Shown piece by piece: positions 17,615-27,045 of a stretch of DNA of 64,000 nt; positions within the stretch are counted from its first letter, which is position 1; each line of letters starts with the position of its first letter. A program made the translations under genes and the position numbers. This stretch comes from Roseovarius sp. Lineage in GTDB: Bacteria; Pseudomonadota; Alphaproteobacteria; Rhodobacterales; Rhodobacteraceae. Below the pieces are notes generated by a model. The model searched no databases. It was not told the DNA's origin and saw nothing but the letters and a program-made list of their open reading frames with translations. The DNA lies in contig NZ_JAUCYU010000008.1 of the NCBI RefSeq assembly GCF_030373445.1, positions 175,315 to 239,314 of the forward strand, read 5' to 3'.

Positions 17615-17785
17615 TCAGGCGTCTTCCGACAGGCGTGCGATCTCTTCCTTGAGGCGCAGTTTCTGCTTCTTGAGTTCGGCGATTTCGAAGTCGGACGCGC
17701 CCGGAGAGCGCTGTACTTCCTCGACCCGTTCGGAGAGGGTTTGATGTTTCTTCTTCAGTTCCTCGACATGTGAACTCAAGCTCAT
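17615..17785 (-). CDS. YdcH/DUF465 family small coiled-coil protein
   Basis: 56 aa. One amphipathic helical hairpin: SSHVEELKKKHQTLSERVEEV, then a short turn (GASD), then a second helix FEIAELKKQKLRLKEEIARL. This is the DUF465/YdcH pattern (a heptad-rich pair of helices ending in KLKLKDEI-like sequence). ATG 17785 follows GAGGAG; the frame upstream lacks a good site. Function unknown; it is soluble and probably oligomeric. The 211 bp between phaB and this gene hold only the phaB terminator. Confidence 0.85.
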   Translation of the reverse strand: MSLSSHVEELKKKHQTLSERVEEVQRSPGASDFEIAELKKQKLRLKEEIARLSEDA

Positions 17786-17899
17786 TGGCGTCTCCTCTCG
17801 TTGCTGATGTGCGTTATGCACCTTTTCAGTGCATCACAGAATTATGACTCTGTCACGCTGCAGGCGCAGCATAAGCGGAACTATGCGATTCAAATGCTG

Positions 17900-18673
17900 T
17901 TAAAATGAGCCGGAAAACGGCAGTGCCTTGCCTTGACGCAGAACCGAGGCGGTCGCCGCAGTATAGTTTTCTCGGTCTCCCGGATGCGCAACCCCCGCGT
18001 GCAGGATCCAGCCGTCGTGCAGGCGAAACTCCGCACGCCCGCCCTTTCGCGCCCGGAGAAGCACCAGCCTTGCCTCCCGGCCCTCACGCGGCACCAGCGG
18101 CAGCAACTCGATACTGCCAAGATGCCGCGCCACCTCCGTCAGCAGCTCCGGCAGGCGCTCGGCCCGGTGGATCAGGCTGACGTGCCCGCCGGGCATGCAC
18201 CGCCGCGCCGCCTGTTTCACCCACTCCGCCAGCGGCGTCCGCTCGCCCAACGCCGCCTCGCGCCCCGGCTCGGTGGCCGGGGTGCTGGCGGCACGGTCGA
18301 AATAGGGCGGGTTGGCAATGACATGATCGAATTGCCGTTCCCTGAGCGCCCTCGGCATGTCCGACAGGTCGCCCTCCACCACCTCGAACGCCAGCCCGTT
18401 CTCCGCCCCGTTGCGACGCGCCAGCGCGGCATAGTCACCCTGCAATTCCAGCCCCGTCAGCCGCAACTTCGGCACCCGCCGGCCAAGGCACAGTGCCGCA
18501 ACGCCCACGCCACAGCCAAGGTCCAGCACGCTCTGCCCCGGTTTCGCCGGCACCCCGGCGGCCAGCATCACCGGGTCGATCCCCGCCCGATACCCGCGCC
18601 TCGGCTGGTAAATCCGCAGCTTCCCCCCGAGAAAATCGTCGGCCGTCACCTCGTCCGGCTCACCCCCCGTCAT
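17900..18673 (-). CDS. TrmN6-like SAM-dependent methyltransferase (tRNA1Val A37-N6 type)
   Basis: 257 aa class I Rossmann methyltransferase. The SAM site is VLDLGCGVGVAALCL (about residues 49-63). The acidic end of strand 2 is GLELQG, and the N6-adenine catalytic motif is IANPPYFD (about 119-126). The N-terminal FLGGKLRIYQPRRGYRAGIDPVML is characteristic of the YfiC/TrmN6 family, which makes m6A37 in tRNA-Val. The start ATG 18673 overlaps the 3' end of the DUF2007 gene by 14 nt, suggesting coupling. Confidence 0.85.
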   Translation of the reverse strand: MTGGEPDEVTADDFLGGKLRIYQPRRGYRAGIDPVMLAAGVPAKPGQSVLDLGCGVGVAALCLGRRVPKLRLTGLELQGDYAALARRNGAENGLAFEVVEGDLSDMPRALRERQFDHVIANPPYFDRAASTPATEPGREAALGERTPLAEWVKQAARRCMPGGHVSLIHRAERLPELLTEVARHLGSIELLPLVPREGREARLVLLRARKGGRAEFRLHDGWILHAGVAHPGDRENYTAATASVLRQGKALPFSGSF

Positions 18674-18881
18674 CCACCTCTATCCCGTTGTCGGTGAGGG
18701 TTTGCACGGCATCCTCGTAATCCGAATCCGCCACCATGATCCGCCGCGGGAAAATACCGATCGAGCCTTCGAGAACGCTCATGTTTACGTCCATTTCAAA
18801 GCAGTCTATACCCTCGCCCTGAAGCAGCGCCTTGGCAAAGGCGATCGAGGCCGGGTCGTTCGTGCGCAATAGCTGTTTCAT
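18660..18881 (-). CDS. DUF2007 family protein
   Basis: 73 aa. KQLLRTNDPASIAFAKALLQGEGI then IFPRRIMVADSDYEDAVQTL is the compact alpha/beta DUF2007 domain, sometimes described as a putative signal-transducing protein. I take ATG 18881; a TTG two codons upstream (18887) is the alternative. It overlaps the methyltransferase gene by 14 nt and is divergent from the polyprenyl synthase gene, with 56 bp between starts for both promoters. Confidence 0.85.
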   Translation of the reverse strand: MKQLLRTNDPASIAFAKALLQGEGIDCFEMDVNMSVLEGSIGIFPRRIMVADSDYEDAVQTLTDNGIEVDDGG

Positions 18882-18937
18882 GGCCAAGAGATAAGGCGAG
18901 GGGGCACGGTTTGTCGAGCCGTGTGACGGTGAGTTGA

Positions 18938-19939
18938 ATGGGACTGGATCACGCCTCTACCAAACCACATGAGGAACTCGCGCGCCACCTCGCGGGGCGG
19001 CTTGAGGCGGTCAACACCCTGATCCGCGAACGCATGGCCTCGCGCCACGCGCCGCGTATTCCCGAGGTCACTGCGCACCTGGTCGAGGCGGGTGGCAAGC
19101 GGCTGCGCCCCATGCTCACGCTCGCCACGGCCGATATGTGCGGCTACGACGGCGAATACGACGTCAACCTCGCCGCGACGGTGGAATTCATCCACACCGC
19201 CACCCTGCTGCATGACGACGTGGTCGACGAAAGCCAGCAGCGCCGCGGCCGGCCCACGGCCAACCTGCTGTGGGACAACAAGTCCAGCGTGCTGGTGGGC
19301 GATTACCTCTTCGCGCGGGCGTTCCAGCTGATGGTCGAAACCGGCAACCTGCGGGTGCTCGACATCCTGTCGAACGCCGCCGCCACCATTGCCGAGGGCG
19401 AGGTACTGCAACTCAGCGCCGCCCGCGACCTGCGAACCGACGAGGATATCTACCTCCAGATCGTGCGCGGCAAGACGGCCGCGCTGTTCTCTGCCGCCAC
19501 CGAGGTCGGCGGCGTCATCTCGAACGCCGGCGAGGAGCGGATCGGGGCACTCTACGATTACGGCGACGCGCTCGGCATCGCCTTCCAGATCGCCGACGAC
19601 CTGCTCGACTACCAGGGCGACGCCAAGTCCACCGGCAAGAATGTCGGCGACGATTTCCGCGAACGCAAGCTGACCCTGCCGGTGATCAAGGCGGTGGCCG
19701 ATGCGACAGACGAGGAACGCGCCTTCTGGAGACGCACCATCGAGAAGGGCGACCAGCGCGACGGCGACCTCGAGGAAGCGCTCGCCATCCTCACCCGCCA
19801 CGACGCGCTCGACCGCACCCGCGACGACGCGCTTGCCTGGGCCGAGCGCGCCAAGACGGCCATGGCCAAACTGCCGGAGCACGAAGTGCGGCGGATGTTG
19901 ATCGAACTGGCGGATTACGTGGTCGCGCGCCTGACCTGA
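18938..19939 (+). CDS. Long-chain polyprenyl diphosphate synthase (octa/decaprenyl type)
   Basis: 333 aa trans-prenyltransferase that makes the side chain of ubiquinone by adding isopentenyl diphosphate to an allylic primer. The first Asp-rich motif is LLHDDVVDES (about residues 90-99) and the second is DDLLDYQGD (about 223-231), both with the DDxxD pattern. GGKRLRPML is the diphosphate-binding segment. Small residues before the first motif indicate a long product; the family in this group usually makes decaprenyl. It converges on ispE with 4 bp between stops, so two isoprenoid genes face each other. Confidence 0.92.
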   Translation: MGLDHASTKPHEELARHLAGRLEAVNTLIRERMASRHAPRIPEVTAHLVEAGGKRLRPMLTLATADMCGYDGEYDVNLAATVEFIHTATLLHDDVVDESQQRRGRPTANLLWDNKSSVLVGDYLFARAFQLMVETGNLRVLDILSNAAATIAEGEVLQLSAARDLRTDEDIYLQIVRGKTAALFSAATEVGGVISNAGEERIGALYDYGDALGIAFQIADDLLDYQGDAKSTGKNVGDDFRERKLTLPVIKAVADATDEERAFWRRTIEKGDQRDGDLEEALAILTRHDALDRTRDDALAWAERAKTAMAKLPEHEVRRMLIELADYVVARLT

Positions 19940-19943
19940 GCGG

Positions 19944-20789
19944 TCAGCCGAACATGTTGGGCGCGTTCAGCCGCGTCGCCCGCACCCACCACGACGGATA
20001 GCTTTCCTGCAACCGGCCCGCCGCCGAGCCGGCGGTTTCCGCGTCCTTGTAGATGCCGAAGCAGGTGCCGCCAGAGCCGGACATGCGCGCCATCTGACAG
20101 CCCGGTGTCTTCTCCAGCGTCTCGAACACCTGCTGGATGACCGGCTCGGCCTCGATCGCCGGTTCCTGCAGGTCGTTCCGCATTCCGCGCAGCCAGTCGA
20201 TCAGCTCCGCCGAGGTTTCGAAGGCCGGGATCACATCGGGCATCGGGCGGTTGACCTTGTGCCTGAGCCGCTTGAACACCTCCGCCGTCAGCACCGGCAG
20301 GCGCGGGTTCACCAGTACGGCGTCGAGCGGTGGCAGGTTGTGCACCGGTGTGACCTTGTCGCCGATCCCGGTCACCCGGGCCGGTTCCGATTGCAGGCAC
20401 AGCGGCACGTCGGCGCCCAGCTCGATCCCGTCGCCCGGAACCGGCTTTCCGGAAAACCCCGACAGCACCCGCAGCGTCGCTGCCGCGTCCCCCGACCCGC
20501 CGCCAAGCCCGGCGGCGTTGGGAAGGTGTTTTTCCAGCCGGATATCGGCATTGATCCGCATCATCCGCGCCGCCCGCAGCACCAGGTTACTTTCGTCCTC
20601 CGGCACGCCCTCGGCCATCGGCCCCTCGACCGTCAGCTTGTAGTCGCCGGGCATGGTGATGGTCATGCGGTCGCCGATATCGGCGAACATGGCCAGCGAA
20701 TCGAGCGTGTGATACCCATCCTCGCGCTGGCCGGTCACATGAAGCGTCAGGTTGACCTTTGCCGGAACAAAGGCCTCAACCACCGTCAT
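19944..20789 (-). CDS. ispE: 4-diphosphocytidyl-2-C-methyl-D-erythritol kinase
   Basis: 281 aa GHMP kinase of the non-mevalonate isoprenoid pathway; phosphorylates CDP-ME at the 2-hydroxyl. The N-terminal APAKVNLTLHVTG-type motif reads VPAKVNLTLHVTGQREDGYH. The ATP loop is PNAAGLGGGSGDAAATL (about residues 89-105). The third motif is ARMSGSGGTCFGIY near residue 238. The ATG at 20789 overlaps the TPR gene by 14 nt, so it is translationally coupled to it. Confidence 0.95.
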   Translation of the reverse strand: MTVVEAFVPAKVNLTLHVTGQREDGYHTLDSLAMFADIGDRMTITMPGDYKLTVEGPMAEGVPEDESNLVLRAARMMRINADIRLEKHLPNAAGLGGGSGDAAATLRVLSGFSGKPVPGDGIELGADVPLCLQSEPARVTGIGDKVTPVHNLPPLDAVLVNPRLPVLTAEVFKRLRHKVNRPMPDVIPAFETSAELIDWLRGMRNDLQEPAIEAEPVIQQVFETLEKTPGCQMARMSGSGGTCFGIYKDAETAGSAAGRLQESYPSWWVRATRLNAPNMFG

Positions 20790-22494
20790 CGACGATCTCC
20801 AGCGGCGGCGCGCCTTCTTCCTCCAGCACCACGTCCAGTCCCACCTCGAGCTTGCGGCGAATGCGGTCGGGCTTGATATCGGGCGAGGGCTTTTCCTGAT
20901 CCACGAAGGACAGGGCGCGTTTCCACTGAAATTCCGCCTCGTTCTTGCGCCCCACGGCCCAAAGAACGTCGCCCAGGTGATCGTTCACCACCGGGTCGAC
21001 CGGCATCAGTTCTGCGGCACGTTCCATGTGGTCGACCGCCTCGTCATACCGGCCCAAACGGTACAGGACCCAGCCAAGGCTGTCGACGATGTAGCCGCTG
21101 TTCGGCTGCTTGGCGACGGCGCGCTCGATCATGCCAAGCGCCTCGTCCAGCTTGATCTGCTTTTCGACCAGCGAATAGCCGAGGTAGTTCAGCACTTGCG
21201 GCTGTTCCGGGTTCAGCTCAAGCGCGCGGCGGAAGTCGGATTCCGCCTTCTCCCACTCGCCCAGCCGCTCGTAACAGATCGCCCGCGCGTAATGCACGAA
21301 CCACTGTTCCTCGGCATCATCGGAATACCGGTCGAGCGCCCGTTCATAGGCGGCCGCCGCGTCACCGAACCGCTCGAGCTGGCGATAGAGATCCCCCGCC
21401 GACACGTGCACCGCCGGTAGTTCCGGGTGCGATTCCGAAAGCTGTTCCAGCACCTCGACGGCGGCATCCGTCCGGTCGGCCCGGCGCAACGCCTCGGCCC
21501 GGCCCATCTCGGCCGCGGTGAAGGAGGGGTGTTCGCGCGGGACCGACTTGTAGGTATCGGTGGCCAGTTGGTAGCGGCCGAGCGACTCGAACAACTCTGC
21601 CGTCATCATCACGGAATCGATGTGTTCCGGGTTGAGATACTCGGCAATCCGCGAATAGAGCAGGACGTAATCCTCGCTCGTGTCGGAGATCAGCGCCCGA
21701 CCCAGCGAATAGAACACCTCGGCCACGCCGTCCCCGGCGCCCGAAATGAGCGAGAAGGGAACCCGCTGATCCGCCGCAAGCATCTCGCGCAGCTGGCTTA
21801 TCTCCGGGTCCAGGTCGGCGCCGAACGCATCGTCGATCAGCGCCACCGCCTCGTCGTTGCGTTCAAGCTGGCTGAGAATTTCCGCCCAGGCCACCGTGCC
21901 GCGGCGGGTGCGCTGCATCGGCCCGTCGGACTTGCCAGCAAAAATCTGCTCGGCGGCCTCGAAATCGCCCACCGAGGCCAGCGCCAACGCCTTGTGATAG
22001 ATGGCGAAGCTGCGCAGGCCCTGCTCTTCGGCCACGGCGTCGAACCGATCCAGCGCGGCGCTCATGTCGCCCTTGCCAAGCTGCGCCCAGGCCGCGATTA
22101 GCCCGTCGGCCAGCGACCCGATGCCGTGATCCCGTCCGAAGCGGTCCAGCAGGTCGTCGAACGCTCCGCGCTTCACCTCGTCGGCCACCAGCACCATGAA
22201 GGCGACCTGGCTCAAGAGTTCGTCATCCTCGATCTTCCGGGAAATCGGGATTGCCTGGTCGAAGTGCCCCAGCGATACATGGGCCACCACGGCACTTTCC
22301 AGGATTGCGGGGTTCGATTGGTCCTCGGCCAGCGCCTTGGTGAAATACTCGGCGGCGGCTTTGTAATCGTTGTCGAGACTGGCCTGCCGCGCGGCAAGAT
22401 ACGCGCCGATTGCCTCGTCGGCCGAGGCAGCCTGTGCACCCCCCTGCAAAAGGGCGGCTGCGAGTGCGAGAACCGAGAGCTTTGTACGAGTCAC
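20776..22494 (-). CDS. Exported tetratricopeptide-repeat protein
   Basis: 572 aa. An N-terminal signal peptide (TRTKLSVLALAAALLQGGAQA, cleavage near ASADE) is followed by many TPR helices: AYLAARQASLDNDYKAAAEYF near residues 30-50, and a clear cluster at about 370-530 (AGDLYRQLERFGDAAAAYERA, FRRALELNPEQPQVLNYLGYS, DSLGWVLYRLGRYDEAVDHME). Family members are periplasmic or outer-membrane scaffold proteins of unknown client. The overlap with ispE is common in this group and does not imply a shared function. Confidence 0.88.
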   Translation of the reverse strand: MTRTKLSVLALAAALLQGGAQAASADEAIGAYLAARQASLDNDYKAAAEYFTKALAEDQSNPAILESAVVAHVSLGHFDQAIPISRKIEDDELLSQVAFMVLVADEVKRGAFDDLLDRFGRDHGIGSLADGLIAAWAQLGKGDMSAALDRFDAVAEEQGLRSFAIYHKALALASVGDFEAAEQIFAGKSDGPMQRTRRGTVAWAEILSQLERNDEAVALIDDAFGADLDPEISQLREMLAADQRVPFSLISGAGDGVAEVFYSLGRALISDTSEDYVLLYSRIAEYLNPEHIDSVMMTAELFESLGRYQLATDTYKSVPREHPSFTAAEMGRAEALRRADRTDAAVEVLEQLSESHPELPAVHVSAGDLYRQLERFGDAAAAYERALDRYSDDAEEQWFVHYARAICYERLGEWEKAESDFRRALELNPEQPQVLNYLGYSLVEKQIKLDEALGMIERAVAKQPNSGYIVDSLGWVLYRLGRYDEAVDHMERAAELMPVDPVVNDHLGDVLWAVGRKNEAEFQWKRALSFVDQEKPSPDIKPDRIRRKLEVGLDVVLEEEGAPPLEIVDDGG

Positions 22495-22608
22495 GGGGTT
22501 GCCTGCCTTCTATAACTCCTGTCGCCGCTCAAGGTAGACTGCCGGCCCCGTCAAGGCAATCCGGGGCAGGCGGTTTGCCGCGCCCCGGCCGATCACGTTT
22601 TCGGAGAC

Positions 22609-24255
22609 TTACATGTTCGGGTAGTTCGGACCGTCTCCGCCCTGCGGCGTCACCCACTTGATGTTCTGGGGCGGGTCCTTGATGTCGCAAGTCTTGCAGT
22701 GCACGCAATTCTGGAAGTTGATCACGAATTCCGGCCCGCTCTCCTTTTCGACCACCTCGTAGACCCCGGCCGGGCAATAGCGCTGCGCGGGCTCGTTGAA
22801 CTTGGGAAGGTTGTGCTCGATCGGGATGGTCGGATCCATCAGCCGCAGGTGACAGGGCTGGTTTTCCTCGTGGTTGGTCATCGAAAAGCTGACATTGGTC
22901 AGCCGGTCGAAGCTCAGCTTTCCGTCGGGCTTGGGATAATCTATCGTCTTGTGCTTGTCGGCGGGCTCGGTCGCCTCGGCATCGGTCTTGCCGTGGCTCA
23001 GCGTGCCGAACAGCGAGAAGCCCAGCGTGTTCGTCCACATGTCCAGCCCACCAAGGCTGAGGCTGGCCAGAAGCCCGTACTTCGACCACAGCGGCTTGAC
23101 GTTGCGGACCTTCTTGAGGTCTTTGCCGATCGCGCCCTCGCGCACTTCGGTCTCGTAGTCATTCAGCTCGTCGCTTGCCCGGCCGGCCTCGATCGCGGCA
23201 TGCGCCGCCTCGGCGGCCGCCATGCCCGACAGCATCGCGTTGTGGTTGCCCTTGATCCGCGGCACGTTGACCATGCCCACCGAACAGCCCAGCAACGCCA
23301 CGCCGGGCGCGACCATCTTCGGCATCGACTGGTAACCGCCCTCGGTGATCGCCCGGCCGCCATAGGCCACGCGCTTGCCGCCTTCGAGCAGCTCCTTGAC
23401 CATCGGGTGATGCTTGAAGCGCTGGAATTCCATGTAGGGGTAGAGGTTCGGGTTCTTGTAGTTCAGGTGGACCACGAAACCCACGTAGACCTGGTTGTTG
23501 TCGAGGTGGTAGATGAACGACCCGCCCCCGGCGTTCGAGCCCAGCGGCCAGCCCATCGTGTGGGTCACGCTGCCGGGCTTGTGCTTGGCCGGGTCGATCT
23601 CCCAGATCTCCTTCATGCCAAGGCCGAATTTCTGCGGCTCCTTGCCTTTCGACAGGTCGTACTTGGCAATCACCTCCTTCGACAGGCTGCCGCGCACGCC
23701 TTCCGACAGGAACACGTATTTGCCATGCAGCTCCATCCCCGGCTCGTAGGACGGGCCCGGCGTGCCGTCGGGGTTGCGCCCGAACTCGCCCGCGACAACG
23801 CCCTTCACCTCGCCGTTCTCGCCATAGATCACTTCCGAGCAGGCCATGCCCGGGAACACCTCGACGCCCAGTTCCTCGGCCTGCTCGGCCATCCAGCGGC
23901 AGACATTGCCCATCGAGACCACGTAGTTGCCGTGGTTGTTCATCAGCGGCGGCATCGGGAAGTTGGGGATGCGCACCTTGCCCCCCTCGCCCAGCATGAA
24001 AAAATTGTCGTCTTTCACCGGCACGTTCAGCGGCGCGCCCTTTTCCTTCCAGTCCGGGATCAGCTTGTTCAGCCCGCACGGGTCAAGTACGGCGCCCGAC
24101 AGGATGTGCGCGCCCACTTCCGAGCCCTTCTCCAGCACCACGACCTCGCGCGAGGGGTCGAGCTGCTTCAACCGGATCGCCGCGGACAGACCCGCCGGGC
24201 CCGCCCCCACGATCACGACATCGTATTCCATGGCTTCGCGTTCGATCTCGGACAT
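22609..24255 (-). CDS. Electron-transfer flavoprotein:ubiquinone oxidoreductase
   Basis: 548 aa inner-membrane-associated iron-sulfur flavoprotein that passes electrons from ETF (fatty-acid, branched-chain and one-carbon acyl-CoA or dimethylglycine oxidation) to ubiquinone. FAD binding: VVIVGAGPAGLSAAIRL near the N-terminus. The middle has GMKEIWEI and the membrane/quinone-binding region. The C-terminal [4Fe-4S] site is CPAGVYEV plus NCVHCKTCDI. ATG 24255 follows GGAAGGAAG. The etfAB genes are not in the window. Confidence 0.95.
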   Translation of the reverse strand: MSEIEREAMEYDVVIVGAGPAGLSAAIRLKQLDPSREVVVLEKGSEVGAHILSGAVLDPCGLNKLIPDWKEKGAPLNVPVKDDNFFMLGEGGKVRIPNFPMPPLMNNHGNYVVSMGNVCRWMAEQAEELGVEVFPGMACSEVIYGENGEVKGVVAGEFGRNPDGTPGPSYEPGMELHGKYVFLSEGVRGSLSKEVIAKYDLSKGKEPQKFGLGMKEIWEIDPAKHKPGSVTHTMGWPLGSNAGGGSFIYHLDNNQVYVGFVVHLNYKNPNLYPYMEFQRFKHHPMVKELLEGGKRVAYGGRAITEGGYQSMPKMVAPGVALLGCSVGMVNVPRIKGNHNAMLSGMAAAEAAHAAIEAGRASDELNDYETEVREGAIGKDLKKVRNVKPLWSKYGLLASLSLGGLDMWTNTLGFSLFGTLSHGKTDAEATEPADKHKTIDYPKPDGKLSFDRLTNVSFSMTNHEENQPCHLRLMDPTIPIEHNLPKFNEPAQRYCPAGVYEVVEKESGPEFVINFQNCVHCKTCDIKDPPQNIKWVTPQGGDGPNYPNM

Positions 24256-24522
24256 ATGTCTTCCTTCCAAAGGCGCGGCACGCGGCCGCCGGAATTCGTT
24301 CCGCACGTGGTTATCGTCTCGGAAACACCCCCGTCAATTGGAACACGACGTTAGTGATGGTTAAAAACGGCAATTTGCCGCAATTCCGCCAACGGAATGC
24401 GCCCGCCTCATGCATCGGCTATTGCAAAGACCTTGAGCATCGGGGCAATCTGTCGCGACATCTGAAATGGTCAAAGGCCGGGGCCGACACGCGCGGCCCC
24501 GTCAGCATGAAGGGCACTCCGA

Positions 24523-24993
24523 ATGGAAAAAATCCCGATGACACGCAAGGGTTACGAGGCCATCGAAGCCGAGCTGAAACAGCTCAAGTCGGTGGAACGC
24601 CCTGCCATCATCAAGGCGATCTCCGAGGCGCGCGAGCATGGCGACCTGTCGGAGAATGCCGAGTATCATTCGGCCAAGGAGAAGCAATCGTTCATCGAGG
24701 GCCGGATCAAGGAACTGGAAGGCGCGATCAGCCTGTCCGACGTGATCGACCCCGCCAAGCTGTCCGGGCCGATCAAGTTCGGCGCGACCGTGACGCTTGT
24801 GGACGAGGACACCGACGAGGAGAAGACCTACCAGATCGTCGGCGAATACGAGGCGAGTATTGAAAAAGGCCTGCTGAACATCAAATCGCCCATTGCACGG
24901 GCCTTGATCGGCAAGGAAGAGGGCGACAGCGTCGAAGTGCACACGCCCGGTGGTGACAAGGCCTACGAAGTGCTAAAGATCGCCTATATCTAG
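24523..24993 (+). CDS. greA: Transcription elongation factor GreA
   Basis: 156 aa. Binds the RNA polymerase secondary channel and stimulates cleavage of backtracked RNA. The N-terminal coiled coil carries the acidic tip [20 protein letters not shown] (about residues 36-55) with the conserved Asp/Glu pair. The C-terminal FKBP-like domain ends [17 protein letters not shown] lies upstream. The 267 bp before it hold nothing I can name apart from a short GGCAA-T-TTGCC dyad at 24371-24381. It is followed 12 bp later by the membrane-protein gene, likely co-transcribed. Confidence 0.95.
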   Translation: MEKIPMTRKGYEAIEAELKQLKSVERPAIIKAISEAREHGDLSENAEYHSAKEKQSFIEGRIKELEGAISLSDVIDPAKLSGPIKFGATVTLVDEDTDEEKTYQIVGEYEASIEKGLLNIKSPIARALIGKEEGDSVEVHTPGGDKAYEVLKIAYI

Positions 24994-25005
24994 CAGGTCC
25001 TGATC

Positions 25006-26028
25006 ATGGCCGACCGTCAACAGACCCCGCCCACCCCGCTGGGGCTCTACGACAAGTCACGCAGGGAACGGGTCACGGCGATCGAGGTAGTCGCCGCGGC
25101 GCTGTCCGCCGGCTGGCTGGTGCTGGCGGCCGTGTTCTTTCTCTTCATGGACTCGGAAGCGCTGATCGGCGGTGCCGGCGGCGCGGCATGGTTCATCGTG
25201 GTGATGCTGGCCGTCTTCATGCCCGTGGCCATGATCTGGGTGGCGGCAACCGCCGCGCGCTCGTCGCGGGTTATGCGCGAGGAAAGCCAGCGGCTGCAGG
25301 TGGCCATCGACGCCATGCGCCACGCCTATATCACGCAAAGCCAGAACCGGAACGCGGTCAGCGAGCCATCGGTCTCGAAGAAGCTCGAAGAGATCGCGGC
25401 GGCCCAGCGCAAGACGGAAACCGCGCTGGCCACCTTCTCCTCGACCCGCCACGCGCTGGCCCCGCCGCAAGCCCCGAAGCAGATCGAGGCCGCCCCGCCC
25501 CAAGGCGACGCCCAGGTGGCCCTTCCGCTCGGCACCCCGGCCGAGGACATGCGGCCGCCACTGGCCAGCTCCGATTTCATTCGCGCTCTGAACTTCCCGG
25601 AAACAGCCGAGGACAAGGAAGGCTTCGCCGCGCTGCGCCGCGCGCTGAAAGACCGGCCCACGGCACAGCTGATCCAGGCCGCGCAGGACGTGCTGACGCT
25701 GATGTCGCATGACGGCATCTACATGGACGACCTCCGCCCCGACCTTGCCCGCCCCGAGGTCTGGCGCCGCTTCGCCGCCGGAGAGCGCGGCCGTTCCATT
25801 GCCCAGCTGGGGGGCATCCGTGATCGTTCCTCGCTGGCGCTGACCGCTGCGCGGATGAAAAGCGACCCGATCTTCCGTGACGCCGTGCACCACTTCCTGC
25901 GGATCTTCGACCGGATGATCTCGGCCTTCACCGAAACCGCCACGGATTCAGACCTGACCGAGCTGTCGAACACCCGTACATCGCGCGCCTTCATGCTGCT
26001 GGGGCGGGTGACGGGCACGTTCGACTGA
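25006..26028 (+). CDS. Membrane-anchored hypothetical protein (Rhodobacteraceae type)
   Basis: 340 aa. Residues 1-25 are cytoplasmic and basic. Two transmembrane segments follow at about 26-48 (AAALSAGWLVLAAVFFLF) and 58-82 (AAWFIVVMLAVFMPVAMIWV). A helical, coiled-coil-prone stretch is at about 85-145, a Pro/Ala linker at 148-185, and a soluble helical domain at 186-335 containing DSDLTELSNTRTSRAFMLLGRV. I know no function; it looks like a conserved family of this order. It lies 12 bp after greA. Confidence 0.75.
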   Translation: MADRQQTPPTPLGLYDKSRRERVTAIEVVAAALSAGWLVLAAVFFLFMDSEALIGGAGGAAWFIVVMLAVFMPVAMIWVAATAARSSRVMREESQRLQVAIDAMRHAYITQSQNRNAVSEPSVSKKLEEIAAAQRKTETALATFSSTRHALAPPQAPKQIEAAPPQGDAQVALPLGTPAEDMRPPLASSDFIRALNFPETAEDKEGFAALRRALKDRPTAQLIQAAQDVLTLMSHDGIYMDDLRPDLARPEVWRRFAAGERGRSIAQLGGIRDRSSLALTAARMKSDPIFRDAVHHFLRIFDRMISAFTETATDSDLTELSNTRTSRAFMLLGRVTGTFD

Positions 26029-26111
26029 AGGCGCGAAACGGCGCCGCGTATCATGATATTGCCAGCACCGGGTGTTCCGGGCATCATGCCCAACGGGCGA
26101 GGAGTGAGACC

Positions 26112-26567
26112 ATGCGCAAGTTTCTTGTGGTTCTGGACGACAGCAAGGAGTGCCTGAACGCCATGCGGTTCGCGGCGATGCGGGCAGCCCATACCGGTGC
26201 GGGTGTCGAAGTCCTGGCGGTGATTCCGCCCGAGGAATTCAACCACTGGATCGGTGTGGGCGACATCATGCGGGAAGAGGCGCGGGAGAGGATACACGCG
26301 CATTTCGAGGTGTTCGCCAAGTGGATGCGCGACAAGCAGGGGGTCGACCCGGAACTGGTCATCCGCGAAGGCGAACCGGTATCGGAGATCATGGCACAGG
26401 TCCAGGAAGACCCGGAGATCGGCGTCCTGGTGCTTGGCGCCGGCACCGACAAGAAAGGCCCCGGCCCGCTTGTCACCCAGCTTTCGAAGAACTCCGGCAC
26501 GCTGACGATCCCGCTGACCATCGTGCCGGGCGATCTGTCGAAGGAACGGCTGGAGGCCATCACCTGA
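26112..26567 (+). CDS. Universal stress protein, UspA family
   Basis: 151 aa. KFLVVLDDSKECLNAMRFAAMRA gives the N-terminal strand and Asp of the Usp fold. The ATP-binding loop pattern G-2x-G-9x-G(S/T) is approximated by LGAGTDKKGPGPLVTQLSK, which is shifted from the classic form, so nucleotide binding is uncertain. Single domain, cytoplasmic. The start ATG 26112 is preceded by GAGGAGTGAG. Confidence 0.88.
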   Translation: MRKFLVVLDDSKECLNAMRFAAMRAAHTGAGVEVLAVIPPEEFNHWIGVGDIMREEARERIHAHFEVFAKWMRDKQGVDPELVIREGEPVSEIMAQVQEDPEIGVLVLGAGTDKKGPGPLVTQLSKNSGTLTIPLTIVPGDLSKERLEAIT

Positions 26568-26678
26568 GTAGGAAGGCCGCGTGAATATCCGGCGCATGGG
26601 CCTCGGGAGGGTCGATGGTATCAGGACTGGTAGCGCATTTTTCTTGATTTATGTGTCACTTGGCGCAACTCTGACGGC

Positions 26679-27020
26679 ATGACATTCCAATCCACTCCGT
26701 TTCCCGCGCAACACGACCCCGCGCAGGTGGCGTTCCAGAGATCGGAACTCGGCATCATCCTGTCCCTATACGGCCGAATGGTCGCCGCTGGCGAATGGCG
26801 GGATTACGGCATCTCTTGCCTGCGGGAGGTGGCCGTGTTCTCCGTCTTCCGGCGCACGGCGGAAAACCCGCTTTACCGCATCGAGAAACGTCCCCGTCTG
26901 CGTGGTCGGCAGGGGCAGTATGCGGTGATCGGCATGGACGGGCAGGTTTTGAAGCGAGGAAGCGACCTGAAAACCGTTCTGCGGGTGCTCGAACGCAAGC
27001 TGATCCGGCCAGTGGAGTAG
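26679..27020 (+). CDS. DUF2794 family protein
   Basis: 113 aa alphaproteobacterial protein of unknown function. The conserved block is ELGIILSLYGRMVAAGEWRDYGI, then VFSVFRRTAENPLYRIEKRP and QGQYAVIGMDGQVLKRG. No signal or membrane helix. The 111 bp upstream include a T-rich stretch (TTTTTCTTGATTTATG at about 26639-26654) that could be a promoter. The gene lies upstream of the nfu operon but is separated from it by 100 bp containing the Irr-like box. Confidence 0.85.
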   Translation: MTFQSTPFPAQHDPAQVAFQRSELGIILSLYGRMVAAGEWRDYGISCLREVAVFSVFRRTAENPLYRIEKRPRLRGRQGQYAVIGMDGQVLKRGSDLKTVLRVLERKLIRPVE

Positions 27021-27045
27021 GCGGGCGCGGCGCTGCCTGTCACAA